A DNA stretch of 64,000 nucleotides from Phialocephala subalpina. Its lineage: Eukaryota; Ascomycota; Leotiomycetes; Helotiales; Mollisiaceae. Position numbers and translations under genes: made by a program. The notes under the pieces are model-generated. The model did no database searches, was not told the DNA's origin, and saw only the letters and a list, made by a program, of their open reading frames with translations. Within the stretch, counting starts at the first letter, position 1; each line of letters opens with the position of its first letter. The DNA lies in NCBI GenBank assembly GCA_900073065.1, contig FJOG01000002.1, forward strand, positions 3,355,983 to 3,419,982, written 5' to 3'. This document shows positions 42,001 to 52,017 of this stretch, one piece after another.

Positions 42001-43046
42001 GTGAAGAGCGGGAACTCATGCGACCTTTGAAGATACGACTGGGTGAAGATGGTGGGGAGGAAGGGTTGGACTCTGGTGGTGTACAGCAAGAATTCTTCCG
42101 GCTAGCTATCGCCGAGGCCCTTGACCCAGACTATGGGACCTTCACGATCGATAGCCGGACTAAGATGACCTGGTTCCTGCCTGGATCTCCTGAACCATTG
42201 TGGAAATTTGAGCTTGTTGGGATGATAATATCTCTTGCTGTCTACAACGGTCTAACGTTGCCGGTTACGTTCCCAAAAGCTTTGTACCGGAAGTTACTCG
42301 GCGAAGACGTTACTGAGCTGCATCACATTGCTGATGGCTGGCCCGACCTTGCCAATGGGTTGACAACTCTCTTGGAATGGGATGAGAAGGATGGTTTGGT
42401 GGAGGATATATTTGCACGAACCTATGAGTTCAGCGTTGAGCAGTTCGGAGAGCCAGTGAGCCGCGAGATGGGCAAGACCGACCACTGGCCACAGTTCTCT
42501 GAAACAACAACACCGAATCCAACTGAGGCGCCCTTGGTAACACACGAGAACCGCAACAGCTATGTCAGCGACTACATCCGCTGGCTTACTGATATCTCGG
42601 TCCAACCACAGTTTGAAGCTTTCAAAAAAGGCTTCTTCACTTGTGTTGACCGCCGCTCAGTGACCCTTTTTGACGCCGAAACGCTCCAATCGATCGTTGA
42701 GGGTATTCAAGAGATAGATATTTCCGAAATGCGTCGCACAACCCGCTATATCGGCTGGGACGCCTCGCACCACTCCGTCCGCGACTTCTGGAGTATCGTG
42801 AAACGCTATGATCTCGAGCAGAGGCGCAAATTACTCGAATTCGTGACGGCGAGCGATCGGGTGCCTGTGGGTGGGATGCGGAATCTGCAGTTCACGTTGC
42901 AGAGGAATGGAGTTGATGATGGGCATTTGCCCAGTAGTTATACTTGTTATGGGATCTTGTTACTGCCGGAGTATTCGAGCAAGGAGGTTTTAAGGGAGAA
43001 GCTGGCGATGGCGTTGGAGAATTCCAAGGGATTTGGATTTGCTTGA
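39051..43046 (+). CDS. hul4: HECT-type E3 ubiquitin ligase with N-terminal AZUL-like zinc finger (Hul4/UBE3A type)
   Basis: Exons 39051-39262, 39326-41556 and 41605-43046 give 1294 aa. The N-terminus has a cysteine-rich segment (about residues 71-130, YIHQIRYGCQSKICHTSTC then FSCRKRL and GLCHH) that matches the AZUL finger of UBE3A. The middle to residue about 500 is Pro/Ser/Glu-rich and disordered. The second half contains the pre-HECT helices and a full HECT domain: EEGLDSGGVQQEFFRLA, FTIDSRTKMTWF, VYNGLTLPVTFPKALYRKLL, and the catalytic site LPSSYTCYGILLLPEYSS with Cys1262. The C-terminus ends GFGFA, so the phenylalanine at position -4, important in E6AP-type enzymes, is present. It receives ubiquitin from an E2 on Cys1262 and passes it to substrates; targets are unknown. 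Both introns are short and in phase. The symbol is by family, not by proven orthology. Confidence 0.93.
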
Positions 43047-43976
43047 TCAGATCAAGAGGCGCATTTGCACTTCAAAATGATGGGATATGGAATTGACAAA
43101 AGGGAGGGGATGGCATTGATGGCTATCTGTCGTAGTTGAGTAATGAATGAAGAAGAAATGACTTGTTGCACTGACTCGCAAGAATTTCCAGGACCGTCTC
43201 ATTCATCAAGACCTTCTCGTTCTTTCGGAAACGACTCAATTTTCACGAAAATATTTAGGAAGGCATACTCCAAGGCGGACTCAAGTGAACCAACCTCCTT
43301 CCTATCCAGCACATCTTTCACAAAATACCTCATACATGCGGCCTCCGGCCGTTAGCTCTTCCCGTCTCCCCGTTTTCTGTCCATCCGAACAGCGCGTCAG
43401 ACTTCTCCGTCCGCCGAGTCTCCGTTCACCGTATCGTCGTATGCCGCAGGGAGCACATTGCGAGCCCTCGTCTTTTGGGTTGCGTAGCGCCAAGGCCGAT
43501 GAAGAAAAATCTCCTCGAAATAGATGCCTGGCGGACGCGAGATTACAGGGATCGGATGACCCACAAACCTTAATAGAAAAGCCATCAAGCCTCGAAGGTA
43601 AACACAGGACGAATAGATGGACAGGTGGAACGAAAACTATGGGCCGGATTTCGCATGCGATCATGATGCGAGGGGGGCGGGGACCTCAGTGTGTGGGGTT
43701 ACCGTATACAGTAGGAGGAATACGACGGTACGGTACCGAGACGAGTATAAAGTACGAGGGAGCGAGACAGCTCCTTATATTGCACTTGCACCTCATGTTA
43801 CTTCACTTGTTGGCACTTTTCTTCGAGTCTGTTTAACTTCATTATGCTATTTAAGTGTTTAGGGTTTCTGTGCATGCTTCCTGTTATCTTGTGCTCTGCC
43901 CTCCTCTGCTGCTGTTGTTGATCTCAGCCTTTCGGGTACTTCGGGTTGAAAATTTTGAATCGAATTGATACTGGAA
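43047..43976. other. Intergenic, 930 bp
   Basis: A 183-aa plus-strand frame (43285-43836) is Arg/Ser/Pro-rich with no domain and overlaps open frames on the other strand; I regard it as chance. The rest is the promoter of the next gene. Confidence 0.5.
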
Positions 43977-45258
43977 ATGAAGAAGTCTGAGAAGATCTAC
44001 GATCTTGTTCTCTTTGAGACAGAGGGCCAGGGGGCCAGCCTAGTTACGGAATATGTCTGTAAACATATGTCGGAGAACTTGAGGTGGGCTATTGTTGGGA
44101 CGCAAATCGAGCAACTCGAGAGTTTGATTGAGGGAATGAAAGAATCGTATCCTGATCGGAAGGCTCCAGGTATTGCCCCTATCTCTCGGTGGGACTATGA
44201 TTGTTGATAACATGTCTAGCTATCGAGCTCTTCCCCAAAGACGCAGAAAAGGTCATGGCATTGGTGACGAAGGCCAACGTCGTAATCAGCCTCCTCGGTC
44301 CAGACAAATGCAGAGAACTGGTCCTCGAAGCCTGCGCCAGGAACGGAGTTCACTGCATCACGCCGTACGTACCTACTTCACTTCCTCTTCTACAGCTGTA
44401 TGCTAAAGTCCCAGGTCCTTCCAAACACCTTGGCTCGCAGAGATGATAAAGCAGTATCACGATATCGCGAAAGAAAGCGGAGCAATAATCATAGTAGGCC
44501 TAGGAGCAGAGACAGCACCACAAGACCTCCTCGCATTTACCTCCGTCACAGAACTAAGGAAGAAGTTGAAACTTAGCACGAGGGAAGTCATTTGTGCTCG
44601 GCCTGACCCGAGCCATGCCCGACATGCGGGATCAGAAGAACATAAAGGCAAACATGATCCTTGGATACTCTGTCCCTCAAGAGGACGTTCGATATCAAAT
44701 GGAACAAATTGTTTTGGGGTGCGGAAGGAACTGACACTTGGTCATCTTTCGGCTTCGAAGAGGCATTGTGCTCAAGCTTTGGTGCATAGAAGTTGGGTGT
44801 TGCTTGATGGTGGAAATGGAGAGGTGTATGGACAGCGGTTTTGCTTTAATGAATTTTTAGAGACGAGGAGCTCGACGGATATGATGAGGAAGTTGTTTGG
44901 GAAATGTTGTGGTACACCAAGGGGGCGGCTGAGTCCGTGAGTACAATCAAACCAACGTAACGGGTCAGAACTGATATTCAATAGAGAGAACGGGACAGTG
45001 GGGATCTCGATGAGGGCAGTTGCCATTGCAGACCAGGAAGGACCATATCCTGATCGAGCACTTTCTGAACTCACGTACTCCGGTACATCTGAACAACTCA
45101 CAGCCGCATTCTTGGTGCAAGGTGCTTCAACACTATTCCACGAGAAACACTTGCGAGAGAAACTTGGAGGTGGAATCCTGACGCCTGCAATGCTAGGCAT
45201 GTCTTTCGTCGAACGGTTGCAAGAAGCAGGTATTGAGATCGAGAGTATGTTAACATGA
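43977..45258 (+). CDS. Saccharopine-dehydrogenase-like / trans-acting enoyl-reductase-like protein with altered nucleotide-binding motif
   Basis: Exons 43977-44169, 44220-44364, 44415-44936 and 44985-45258 give 377 aa; the ATG at 43977 is preferred over an in-frame non-ATG upstream. The order of segments follows the family: YDLVLF, EYVCKHMSENLRWAIVG, NVVISLLGP, PWLAEMIKQYHDIAKESGAIIIVGLGAETAPQDLL in the Rossmann half, then the C-terminal domain with LVHRSWVLLDGG and VYGQRFCFNEF. Two deviations stand out. The dinucleotide-binding loop, normally GATGYTG after VLF, reads ETEGQGA here and so lacks the first glycines. The usual glycine-rich GGT stretch after the TREV segment is shorter than in relatives. 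The protein may be a non-catalytic or relaxed copy. A possible extra intron at the very end would change only the last few residues. Membrane or lipid association is common in the family but not visible. Confidence 0.75.
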
Positions 45259-45629
45259 ATTTTTGTTCATTGTTCTGGAGTTTGTTGGGCATTTGTTGAG
45301 TACCTATATACCCCGTTTGTTAGAAATTAGAATGGTCGTCCTCAATTCAAGGGTGGCGAGCACATGTTGTTTTGATTCGCTTACGTCCTCTCCCATCTTT
45401 CTTCCTATACTGAAACCAAACCAATTCAATCACGAGGCGTACTGGACTTCAGTTCCAGGTAGCATAGTATGATCAGGTTCTTGCGACATGGTGATGAGGG
45501 GTCGGTGGCTTGAGACCCTGCATGCATGTGCACATGGCTTGGTGAGAACGTCGTCATAGCTGAGTTCCGCGATGCCAACGTCTTCACCATGGATGCATTG
45601 CGGTTCGACACACAGATCTCCTCCTATTC
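45259..45629. other. Intergenic, 370 bp, nothing seen
   Basis: Short AT-rich spacer with no frame of note. Confidence 0.6.
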
Positions 45630-46136
45630 ATGAAGCCCGACAACAAGAGGTAAGCTAATCTTTGTCTCTACTGGGGTGAGAGGATGCGGTATTCAGATGA
45701 AGTGTAACCCCCTGCTGGTTGCGTGTTTCCACTTCTTCTCTTTTTCTGAAGATGGAAGCTAGGATTCAGCTCACCATATCCAGGGTCAAATATCAACGAA
45801 GGAAGACTTCGTATTAAACTACTCGCTCTATCGCATTCCCCAGAAAATTCCGGAGGCATATCAACATCAGATGAAAGGGACAGCAAGATCATGGATGATG
45901 AGTTATTGAAAGACAATGTCGTGACAGATGTCTTGCGCCAAATATTATTGGTGCCGATCTTCTTTCTATGGCTTGTACTTCATATTGTCATGGCGGTAAT
46001 GGTCGTGACGGTTTCGATCACTGGACGGATCTCAAGATGGGTTGGTGGTTGGAGAGCGGATCTGGGGATGGACTTTGCTGTTGGAGAGAAGCGTGAGAGC
46101 AGACCATGTGTTCCTTCTCGGGACATCGAAGAATGA
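45630..46136 (+). CDS. Small single-pass membrane protein, 2 exons, unknown
   Basis: ATG at 45630 starts a 20-nt exon (MKPDNKR up to the split codon) followed by a 102-nt intron (45650-45751, GTAAGC...TTTCTGAAG with a pyrimidine tract) and a second exon 45752-46136; the join gives 134 aa. The long second-exon frame stays open 45 codons upstream of its first ATG (45891), and the small first exon supplies a start for it. A hydrophobic stretch of about 28 residues (LLVPIFFLWLVLHIVMAVMV) is followed by a basic cytosolic-type motif RWVGGWRADLGM and a charged tail. A similar motif occurs in a relic at 3564-3809. No family known to me. If the upstream exon is wrong, an 81-aa protein from 45891 remains. 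Confidence 0.5.
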
Positions 46137-46421
46137 GAGCGAGCCTTGGTGATGACGATAGGACTTATGGTCTGGGACAATTGCTAGGACTGTAAGAGTG
46201 GGCAAGACTTTGTTCTTTTCTATGACCTCGAACAGGAAAGAGGCGCGACACCCTATCAAGACAGGTGGAGGACGACGTTCAGAATGAGATTACAGAAGTA
46301 CCATCAAGTACAGCGTATATTACATTTTAAGCTCCCAATTTATACAAAACACAACAAGCCAAAGATCGAAAGTTCCTGTTCAATTCCGACGAAATATCCA
46401 TTCCCTAGCTACAGTATGATC

Positions 46422-47123
46422 CTATTCCGTCCTGCAACAAAACTGAGGCGGGACATCGGCTTCAAGATTATCATCATCATCCACACTCTGATCCTCGTCT
46501 CGTTCTCCTGCAATCATCACGCTGGAGGTCAAGACGAGAGTAACACCCCTGACAAAAACCACTCCACCCAATGTCATTGGTGAATGCGTCCCAAACACGA
46601 GCGACAGAATAATCGAAACCAAGAACACCACCGCGCAGTAGATATCAATCCCCAACACAACTTTACATCCCATTGGCTTCACCTCTTTCTTCGACTCTAA
46701 CATCCATCTCTCCTCTCCCGTGATGGGATCTTCGACTAATATTGCATTCCTTCTCGAACCAACTTCTTCATCATTCCTGCCTGCTCTGTACAATTTGCTC
46801 GTCGAGGTCGAGAGACGCGTGTTCGCATCGTTCAGCACAACTGCAGTGGGTATCCACGTCAAAAATGTAGTAAAGAATGTCATTGGTAGCAATGGCACCA
46901 ATGTGTCTGGGGCGCCGAAAACGGGAATTATTATTGGTACCCAATTCAGGATGCATATTGCGAGTCGGATTCCGAAAACGTGCTTCGAAGTGTTTGTTCG
47001 AGTAGATGGCTTGGGAGAGGGCTCGTAGGAGGGAGGAGGTGAGGAGATGGTGAATTCTTCGAGGAGGGGGTGGTCTTGTTCTGCCAAGGTTGAGGTCTCG
47101 AATGATGGTCTGGGAGAACCCAT
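46422..47123 (-). CDS. Four-span membrane protein, fungal, unknown
   Basis: Single exon, 233 aa from ATG 47123; the frame extends upstream but the extension is in a region with stops in homologous style and no need. Residues 1-45 are a Pro/Ser-rich hydrophilic head (LLEEFTISSPPPSYEPSPKP includes a PPxY-type motif, PPPSY). Four hydrophobic segments follow: FGIRLAICILNWVPIIIPVF, LVPLLPMTFFTTFLTWIPT, VVLGIDIYCAVVFLVSIIL and GGVVFVRGVTLVLTSSVMI. A charged loop with EDPITGEERW lies between spans 2 and 3, and the tail is acidic. The PPSY motif could recruit Nedd4/Rsp5-type ubiquitin ligases; that is inference. No named family recognised. Confidence 0.6.
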   Translation of the reverse strand: MGSPRPSFETSTLAEQDHPLLEEFTISSPPPSYEPSPKPSTRTNTSKHVFGIRLAICILNWVPIIIPVFGAPDTLVPLLPMTFFTTFLTWIPTAVVLNDANTRLSTSTSKLYRAGRNDEEVGSRRNAILVEDPITGEERWMLESKKEVKPMGCKVVLGIDIYCAVVFLVSIILSLVFGTHSPMTLGGVVFVRGVTLVLTSSVMIAGERDEDQSVDDDDNLEADVPPQFCCRTE

Positions 47124-47898
47124 TTTGTTGTTCGTTTGTTTTATGAAGTTTTTGAGAGTGTAAATATTCGAAAGAACCTGAGTGGGTTTGAAGTTCGGGG
47201 ATGAAGAAGATAGGTGCTGCCTACTTGAAGTCTTGTTGGAGGAGGATTCTGAAATAAGGTGATGAGTGGCGCAGCTTCGAGGCGGAGAGAAGCGTGAAAA
47301 TGAGGCTGTACTCAGCCAAGCACTGGCTCTGGTGACGAGTAGCCAGAGCTTGACAACCATAAGGCAGCCTTGTGAGCGTATCATTATCGAAGACTACCAT
47401 ATGCAAACATGAGGCAGCTCAATCGAGAGGTGGAGCGGTTTGATCAACTATCACGTGATAGCACTTTCTCCTTACTCTGGGACGAAGCTCCGAGGAGTAC
47501 GCTATCTGGAAATATGGTCGACGGTCGGCGAGGAAGCGCAGCAGGACTTTGATGAGGATGAGGATGTTCGACTGTTTCTTGTGATCTCGCAGGAGGCAAC
47601 CAGTCGACAGGCTCCCATGTTGGCGACCACATCGTCGGTTATGGTGAGGTAGGTAGGTGCGTGGTGTTGATAAATGGCCTTCACACTCTGGAAAGCGGAA
47701 AAGGAAGGTTGAAGTCTTGAGAGTGGAGATGAGAGAAGCTGAGATGTCGTTCGTTGGGTTGCTTCGCGTGAGACACGAATCACATGTTACAATGATGTGG
47801 TGGAGATTGAATGATGGCCACAAAAGTCTAGTCTTGCTGCATAGGAAGCTGAATTTTATGCTTAAAAAAACACTCTGATCAGGCTCTCAATGTCCTCC
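47124..47898. other. Intergenic, 775 bp
   Basis: Overlapping frames of about 60-134 aa on both strands begin at non-ATG codons and have no domain; nothing called. Confidence 0.5.
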
Positions 47899-48492
47899 CT
47901 ATTCTCGCTTATCCTCCTTTCGACCCCATATCAACCACTTCACCGCGTACCAGAGCGCCACAGGGGTCAAAACGAAAAGAACAGCCGCTATAGTGAAAGC
48001 CCATCGATTAATACTGTCAATACTAGATGATGTGAAGTCAGTGTAGGCTTAGGTATGGTTCAGGCAAAGCCTGCATCGGGTGTTGAGAGTACATGAGTGT
48101 TCGAGTAATCGAGTCTCAGAGATCTTGACAGGACAAATCGTGAAAGAGCGTGGGATTTCTTACTCTTCCTCCTTCATTCTCCCTGATTCGACTGCCTCTC
48201 GATTGTTTCTTTCGATGTCCTCTTTCAATTGATCGGTACGAGCGACGAAGTAAATCAGGAATTCCCTAAATGGCTGCGGGTAATTTGACATCGGCTTCTT
48301 GCCCAGGCGCTCGGAGAGAGCATATAGCTTCTTGGGATCTAAGAAGTAACGGGGCTGTGACGAATGTGAAAATTCATTGGTATGTTGTCTGTTGTTGAAG
48401 TATTGCGTGAGAGGGAGAGCTCGATGTTGCGTCGTTTGGTAGGGCAGGGCGAGTCGACGAGCGACTGTAAGACGGCCTGTTGAGGACCACAT
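47899..48492 (-). CDS. Small mitochondrial-type membrane protein, distant member of the 48-53 kb family
   Basis: Exons 48492-48164 and 48022-47899, separated by a 141-nt intron, give 150 aa. The N-terminus (MWSSTGRLTVARRLALPYQT) is basic, Ser/Thr-rich and free of acids, as in mitochondrial presequences; NEFSHSSQP follows where the paralogues have FSTSS-like sequence. A charged helical middle (FVARTDQLKEDIERNNREAVESGRMKEED) precedes one membrane span encoded by exon 2 (WAFTIAAVLFVLTPVALWYAV), then KWLIWGRKEDKRE. The terminal KW.(x)WG.KED pattern is shared with the plus-strand genes at 50-53 kb. It is the only spliced copy and is on the opposite strand. Probably anchored in the inner mitochondrial membrane; function unknown. 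Confidence 0.6.
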
Positions 48493-49186
48493 CCTGACCT
48501 GAGGATGGGAGAAGTACGTTGGGCTCAGAGGTCGTACCTTGGACGAAATTTTGTGAAGCTCTTTGGGTTGATATCGGTGAAAGGTTATGGCGGAGCGGGG
48601 TGAAACGAAGCAAGGGACTTGAGAGGGCGCGATGTCATCTGATCTAGCTCGGGAAAGCTAGAAAGTAGGGACTTGTCTCCTTCTGGTATTTATTTGAACC
48701 ACCCAGTTGCCTTCGCAGCTCCAACTTGCTTATCCTCTTGGATGTGGTTGGGAGTGAGGTCGTTGAATTCAATATGAATCGGGCTAGCCTCTGATGCCCC
48801 CTGAATTCGGTTGCATCTGCCCCGCAGTCGAGCTTGTTTTCAACCTCCTTTCATCTCATCGCCAATACGCATCATGACCAGAAAATGACCGTATCTGCGC
48901 TGCGATTACTGTCCAAAAGCAAGCCAGCGGTCTGGCTCATTTCTACAACGTAGCGGAACCAGTCCCGCACCCCAACAGCCTCAGCCTCATTTCATCATCG
49001 GAAAACGAGCATCGCAAGCAGAGAGTCGGGCTTCTATTAAATTAGCAAACAACGTGACGAGCCAAGTCCCCAGCATACTCTATAGAACCGGCGAATCTCG
49101 TGCCGTTCAATCTTCAACGGTGTAAGAACCTCCAATTCCACCCATTTTCCAGCCTCTCGAACACCTCCTACTTTCCACCATTCAAA
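48493..49186. other. Intergenic, 690 bp, divergent promoters
   Basis: Upstream region of the gene at 47899-48492 (-) and of the relic at 49187 (+). A TCTATA motif at 49079-49084 matches TATA-like words ahead of the sister genes. Confidence 0.5.
49078..49084 (+). promoter_or_regulatory. TATA-like motif CTCTATA ahead of the first plus-strand copy
   Basis: CTCTATA at 49078 lies 109 bp before the ATG at 49187. The same word occurs at 49995 and 50767 ahead of the next two copies, the latter 100 bp before its ATG. Shared spacing supports duplication of promoter and gene together. Confidence 0.4.
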
Positions 49187-49609
49187 ATGGCACCACCCAG
49201 CCCACGATTTCAGCACAGCATCACTTTTGCAGAAGTCTAGTCACCCGCGAAAACCACAGAAATTACAAGAATTACAACTAGCAAAGATTGACCGGTATGC
49301 CTGGCGAGTTGCCGAAATTCTCGTGGACCCTCTCTTGACGTGGCGGAGAAGAAGAAGGCGTTGGAAACTGAGATGAGAAGACAGGGCAACAGTCATCTTT
49401 TCCATGAACAGTTGTGGGCGTATACCATAAACAGTAGGTTAAAGATCCCAGTGTTGAAACTTTCTGATTCCTGGGTGTGGATGCTGTATAGATTTTAGGT
49501 TTTAGTGTTCGGTCATGTACTTTGTTTCATAGTATTGATTGTGCAGAAAGTTGGCAAGTGGTTAGGTCTCTTAGGGGAAGGTCAAAGTGGGCTCAGTGGA
49601 GAGAAGTGA
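49187..49609 (+). pseudogene. Decayed copy of the small mitochondrial-type family
   Basis: Pieces of the family occur in order but in different frames. AEKKKALETEMRRQGNSHLF at about 49345-49400 parallels AEKKKAIRAHMTRQGKSENW in the intact gene at 50867. A hydrophobic stretch (VLVFGHVLCFIVLIV) runs into QKVGKWLGLLGEGQSGLSGEK with TGA at 49607-49609, matching the GKW..LWG end of the sister genes. The ATG frame at 49187 stops after 17 codons. At least one indel separates the N-terminal part from the AEKKK part, and a stop or an unrecognised intron lies before the hydrophobic stretch. Best read as a pseudogene; an intron-rich functional gene is less likely. Confidence 0.55.
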
Positions 49610-50013
49610 GATAGCGATATGCATGGATGCGCTTGTAGATGTTCTCCATACGGAGCAAAGTAGAGTTCCAAACCCAAGAATGAAGGAACTGGTCACATTT
49701 TGATATCGAATGTCGGCTTCGGTCTCAATGTGGCTTATGAGGCGCTAGCGCAGGGGCAATTATTCCAGCCACCAATACCAACCTTGAATGTACGTCCTCG
49801 ACTACGAAACTTTACATCTCTCGACATCACAAATACGGAGGTGCTCTGTACAGATCAGGACTTCAATGCGAAACCCGCAAAGAATCTCGATCTTCCAATC
49901 ATATGCCCACCTCAAGATTCACGAAAGCCATCAATCTTCCTATCAGCAATATGTGATTCTCTATATACACTTTCCCTCGTTGGCGGTTATACCTCTCTAT
50001 AAATAAACCCTTC
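49610..50013. promoter_or_regulatory. Upstream region of the second copy, TATA-like box at 49995
   Basis: CTCTATAAATA begins at 49995. CCAGCCACCAATACC at 49765-49779 resembles CAGCCACCAACAATACC at 51741 and CCGCCACCAACATC at 50627, all upstream of family members, so a duplicated promoter element is likely. Short ATG frames here have no support. Confidence 0.4.
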
Positions 50014-50436
50014 TCATCTTTCCGAAGCGCTCGAGCACTCATTCCCTTCAACAACACGCACAAAGCTCAGCAAGCCCACCTTTTCAGCACATCCTCCACA
50101 CTTCGCCGTGACGATCGCGACAGAATAATCGAGTGGTTGCTAAAAAGACGAGAAAAGCTTCATAAGAACCAGGCGAGGAACAAGGAATCTTGGAAAATCG
50201 TACAGTCAATAACCCATACTATGAAGGGCAGAGATCCTCTTGAAAAACTCCAAACATACTCGAGGGAGCTCAATAAAGCCGGTTTTGGGGACATACACAG
50301 GAGGACACTACGATTTTCTATTGCCTGCATGGCGTTGACTGTGTTTCTTGGGGTATGGTCGTTGTGGACGATTGGGAAGTGGTTCGGCCTATGGGGGAAG
50401 GAAGATACTTGCCTGAATAGAGAGGAGGGTGCTTGA
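50014..50436 (+). pseudogene. Small mitochondrial-type family copy without a start codon
   Basis: The frame from about 50014 to TGA 50434-50436 carries all family parts: a basic presequence-like stretch ending in AHLFSTSSTLRRDD, a charged helical middle (LLKRREKLHKNQARNKESWK), RELNKAGFGDIHRRTLRFS, a membrane span (IACMALTVFLGVWSLW) and TIGKWFGLWGKEDTCLNREEGA. RELxKxGxGDIH and GKWxxLWG are nearly the same in the copy at 52018. No ATG exists in this frame before codon MKGRDP at 50220, which would remove the whole presequence. The TATA-like box lies only about 20 bp before the readable frame, whereas the sister gene has about 100 bp, so a deletion of the start region is likely. An upstream exon cannot be excluded. 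Confidence 0.55.
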
Positions 50437-50866
50437 AGACGTTTCGTAGGTGTGAAAGGCAGAAAAGTCGGGTACTTAAATCAATATAGAGTGTTCTCGA
50501 AAGAACAGACCCTGGGTCATTATCTTTCCTGGAAATTCAAGCAAGTAACAGCATCTGATTTCATTTCTTCATGAAAATGCTCTCTTACATCAAAGCCGAG
50601 GAGTTTGTGCATGGGGTCGCCGTTTTCCGCCACCAACATCATTTGTAGACGCGAAAAACACACGAAAATCTGCATTCGGAGGCATCACATTGAGAATCTC
50701 TCATCAATATTGTGCCACGACATCAAGCTTGCACCGAAGACTCGACTTGCTTTGACCCCTGCACTTCTCTATAAACCCCGCAACCTCTCCTTCAGTCCCA
50801 TTTCACAGTCGGACACCGAGCAACACTGACAGAAAGCTTTCCACGAAATCGAACTTAGGCCTTACG
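50437..50866. promoter_or_regulatory. Upstream region of the third copy, CTCTATAAA at 50767
   Basis: The TATA-like box lies 100 bp before ATG 50867. The CCRCCAACA-like word is at 50627. No gene seen. Confidence 0.45.
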
Positions 50867-51340
50867 ATGTGCTTCCTCCTCAAGGTCGTTCCTCGGGTCA
50901 CTCGATACCCGTCTCGTATCATCGTCACCCATGTCAACAAGTCCCCTTTTCGAGCCCTTGCTTCTGTTCAGCGTCAGCAATGGCATCTTTCCTCGCGCAC
51001 TTTCAGCACATCATCTGTTCTGAAAGATTACAAACGACGAGAGAAGCTTCACCTCTCAATGGCCGACGCCGAACATTATACCGATATCTTCTCAGATGAC
51101 AACCTCACCACTGCCGAAAAGAAAAAGGCTATAAGAGCCCATATGACGAGGCAGGGCAAAAGTGAGAACTGGTACTTCCAGATGATGTGGATTTGCTTGA
51201 ATGGTTCGCGGAGAGTGCGGCAAGCTCTTCGTATTCCTATTGTCGTGCTCATCGGAGTTGGTTTATGGAAGGTTACAAAGAAATTGTTCTGGTCTGGTAA
51301 AGAAGAGAGCGACCTGAACGGGGCGGGGAGGCGATCTTGA
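50867..51340 (+). CDS. Small mitochondrial-type membrane protein (family copy, intact)
   Basis: Single exon, 157 aa from ATG 50867. The first 60 residues are rich in Arg/Ser/Val with no acidic residue up to RTFSTSSVLKDYKRR, a typical matrix-targeting presequence with a cleavage-prone end. A charged region (TTAEKKKAIRAHMTRQGKSENW) leads into one membrane span (LRIPIVVLIGVGLWKV). The end TKKLFWSGKEESDLNGAGRRS is the diverged counterpart of GKWxxLWGxE. Homology to the decayed copy at 49187 is strongest in the AEKKKA..MxRQG part. Promoter with TATA-like box is present. No family is known to me; predicted location is the inner mitochondrial membrane. Confidence 0.65.
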   Translation: MCFLLKVVPRVTRYPSRIIVTHVNKSPFRALASVQRQQWHLSSRTFSTSSVLKDYKRREKLHLSMADAEHYTDIFSDDNLTTAEKKKAIRAHMTRQGKSENWYFQMMWICLNGSRRVRQALRIPIVVLIGVGLWKVTKKLFWSGKEESDLNGAGRRS

Positions 51341-52017
51341 GAGTCATTTTACGTGGGGAAGGGAGGATCTGCACACTGGACATTTGAGCAGGCTGGCTCG
51401 TCTTCACTTGGACAGAAAGAAGAAGTCGAATGGATGGCAAGGTGTAAGACTTGATACAAAGGAACAGGAAGATTTTCTTGTCCTAATAGCTCTCAAGAAG
51501 CCATGTAACCATGTATCATTTTTGGTATTCGCGGAATTGGGATATTGATTTCGGACCACCTCTATCTGTTGTGCATCAGAAAGTGATGGCCATTTGAATT
51601 TGATGAAGAAAAAATTTCCGCTGTCTCTTATTAAAGTAACAGGCTCATTCTATAATGGTATTGATTTTTTGTCAATTCATCACATGGATGTTCGATGCTC
51701 GCTTACAGCCAGAGGGGCTGCACGAGTGAGTTATCATTTTCAGCCACCAACAATACCGCCTCACGAATGTTTCAAACACGACAATCAAGGATCTGCCAGA
51801 GTTTTCTGGTTTTTAACATACTCCTTTGATCTTCTCTATCGAGATCAACGCTACCTTCGTACTCCTCAAGTTAGGAACATCCATGTTACCCCTTTTCCTC
51901 GCTAAAGCCCACAGTCTCGATCCCGCCCCGCTCCGCCCATGATCTTCCAGCCTCAGGCTTTAATCAACATCAATCAACAGCAGAAACGCAGGCGCGATCC
52001 TTCTCTCTGCCACAACT
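51341..52017. promoter_or_regulatory. Upstream region of the fourth copy
   Basis: CAGCCACCAACAATACC at 51741 and CTTCTCTATC at 51831 parallel the promoter words of the other copies, though the TATA-like word is changed. Only short frames otherwise. Confidence 0.4.

Noticed and set aside
43285..43836. 183-codon plus-strand open frame
   Set aside because: Arg/Ser/Pro-rich composition, no domain, overlapping frames on the other strand, and located in a promoter region.
47419..47823. 134-codon minus-strand frame
   Set aside because: Begins at TTG, has no internal features, and overlaps plus-strand frames of similar size.
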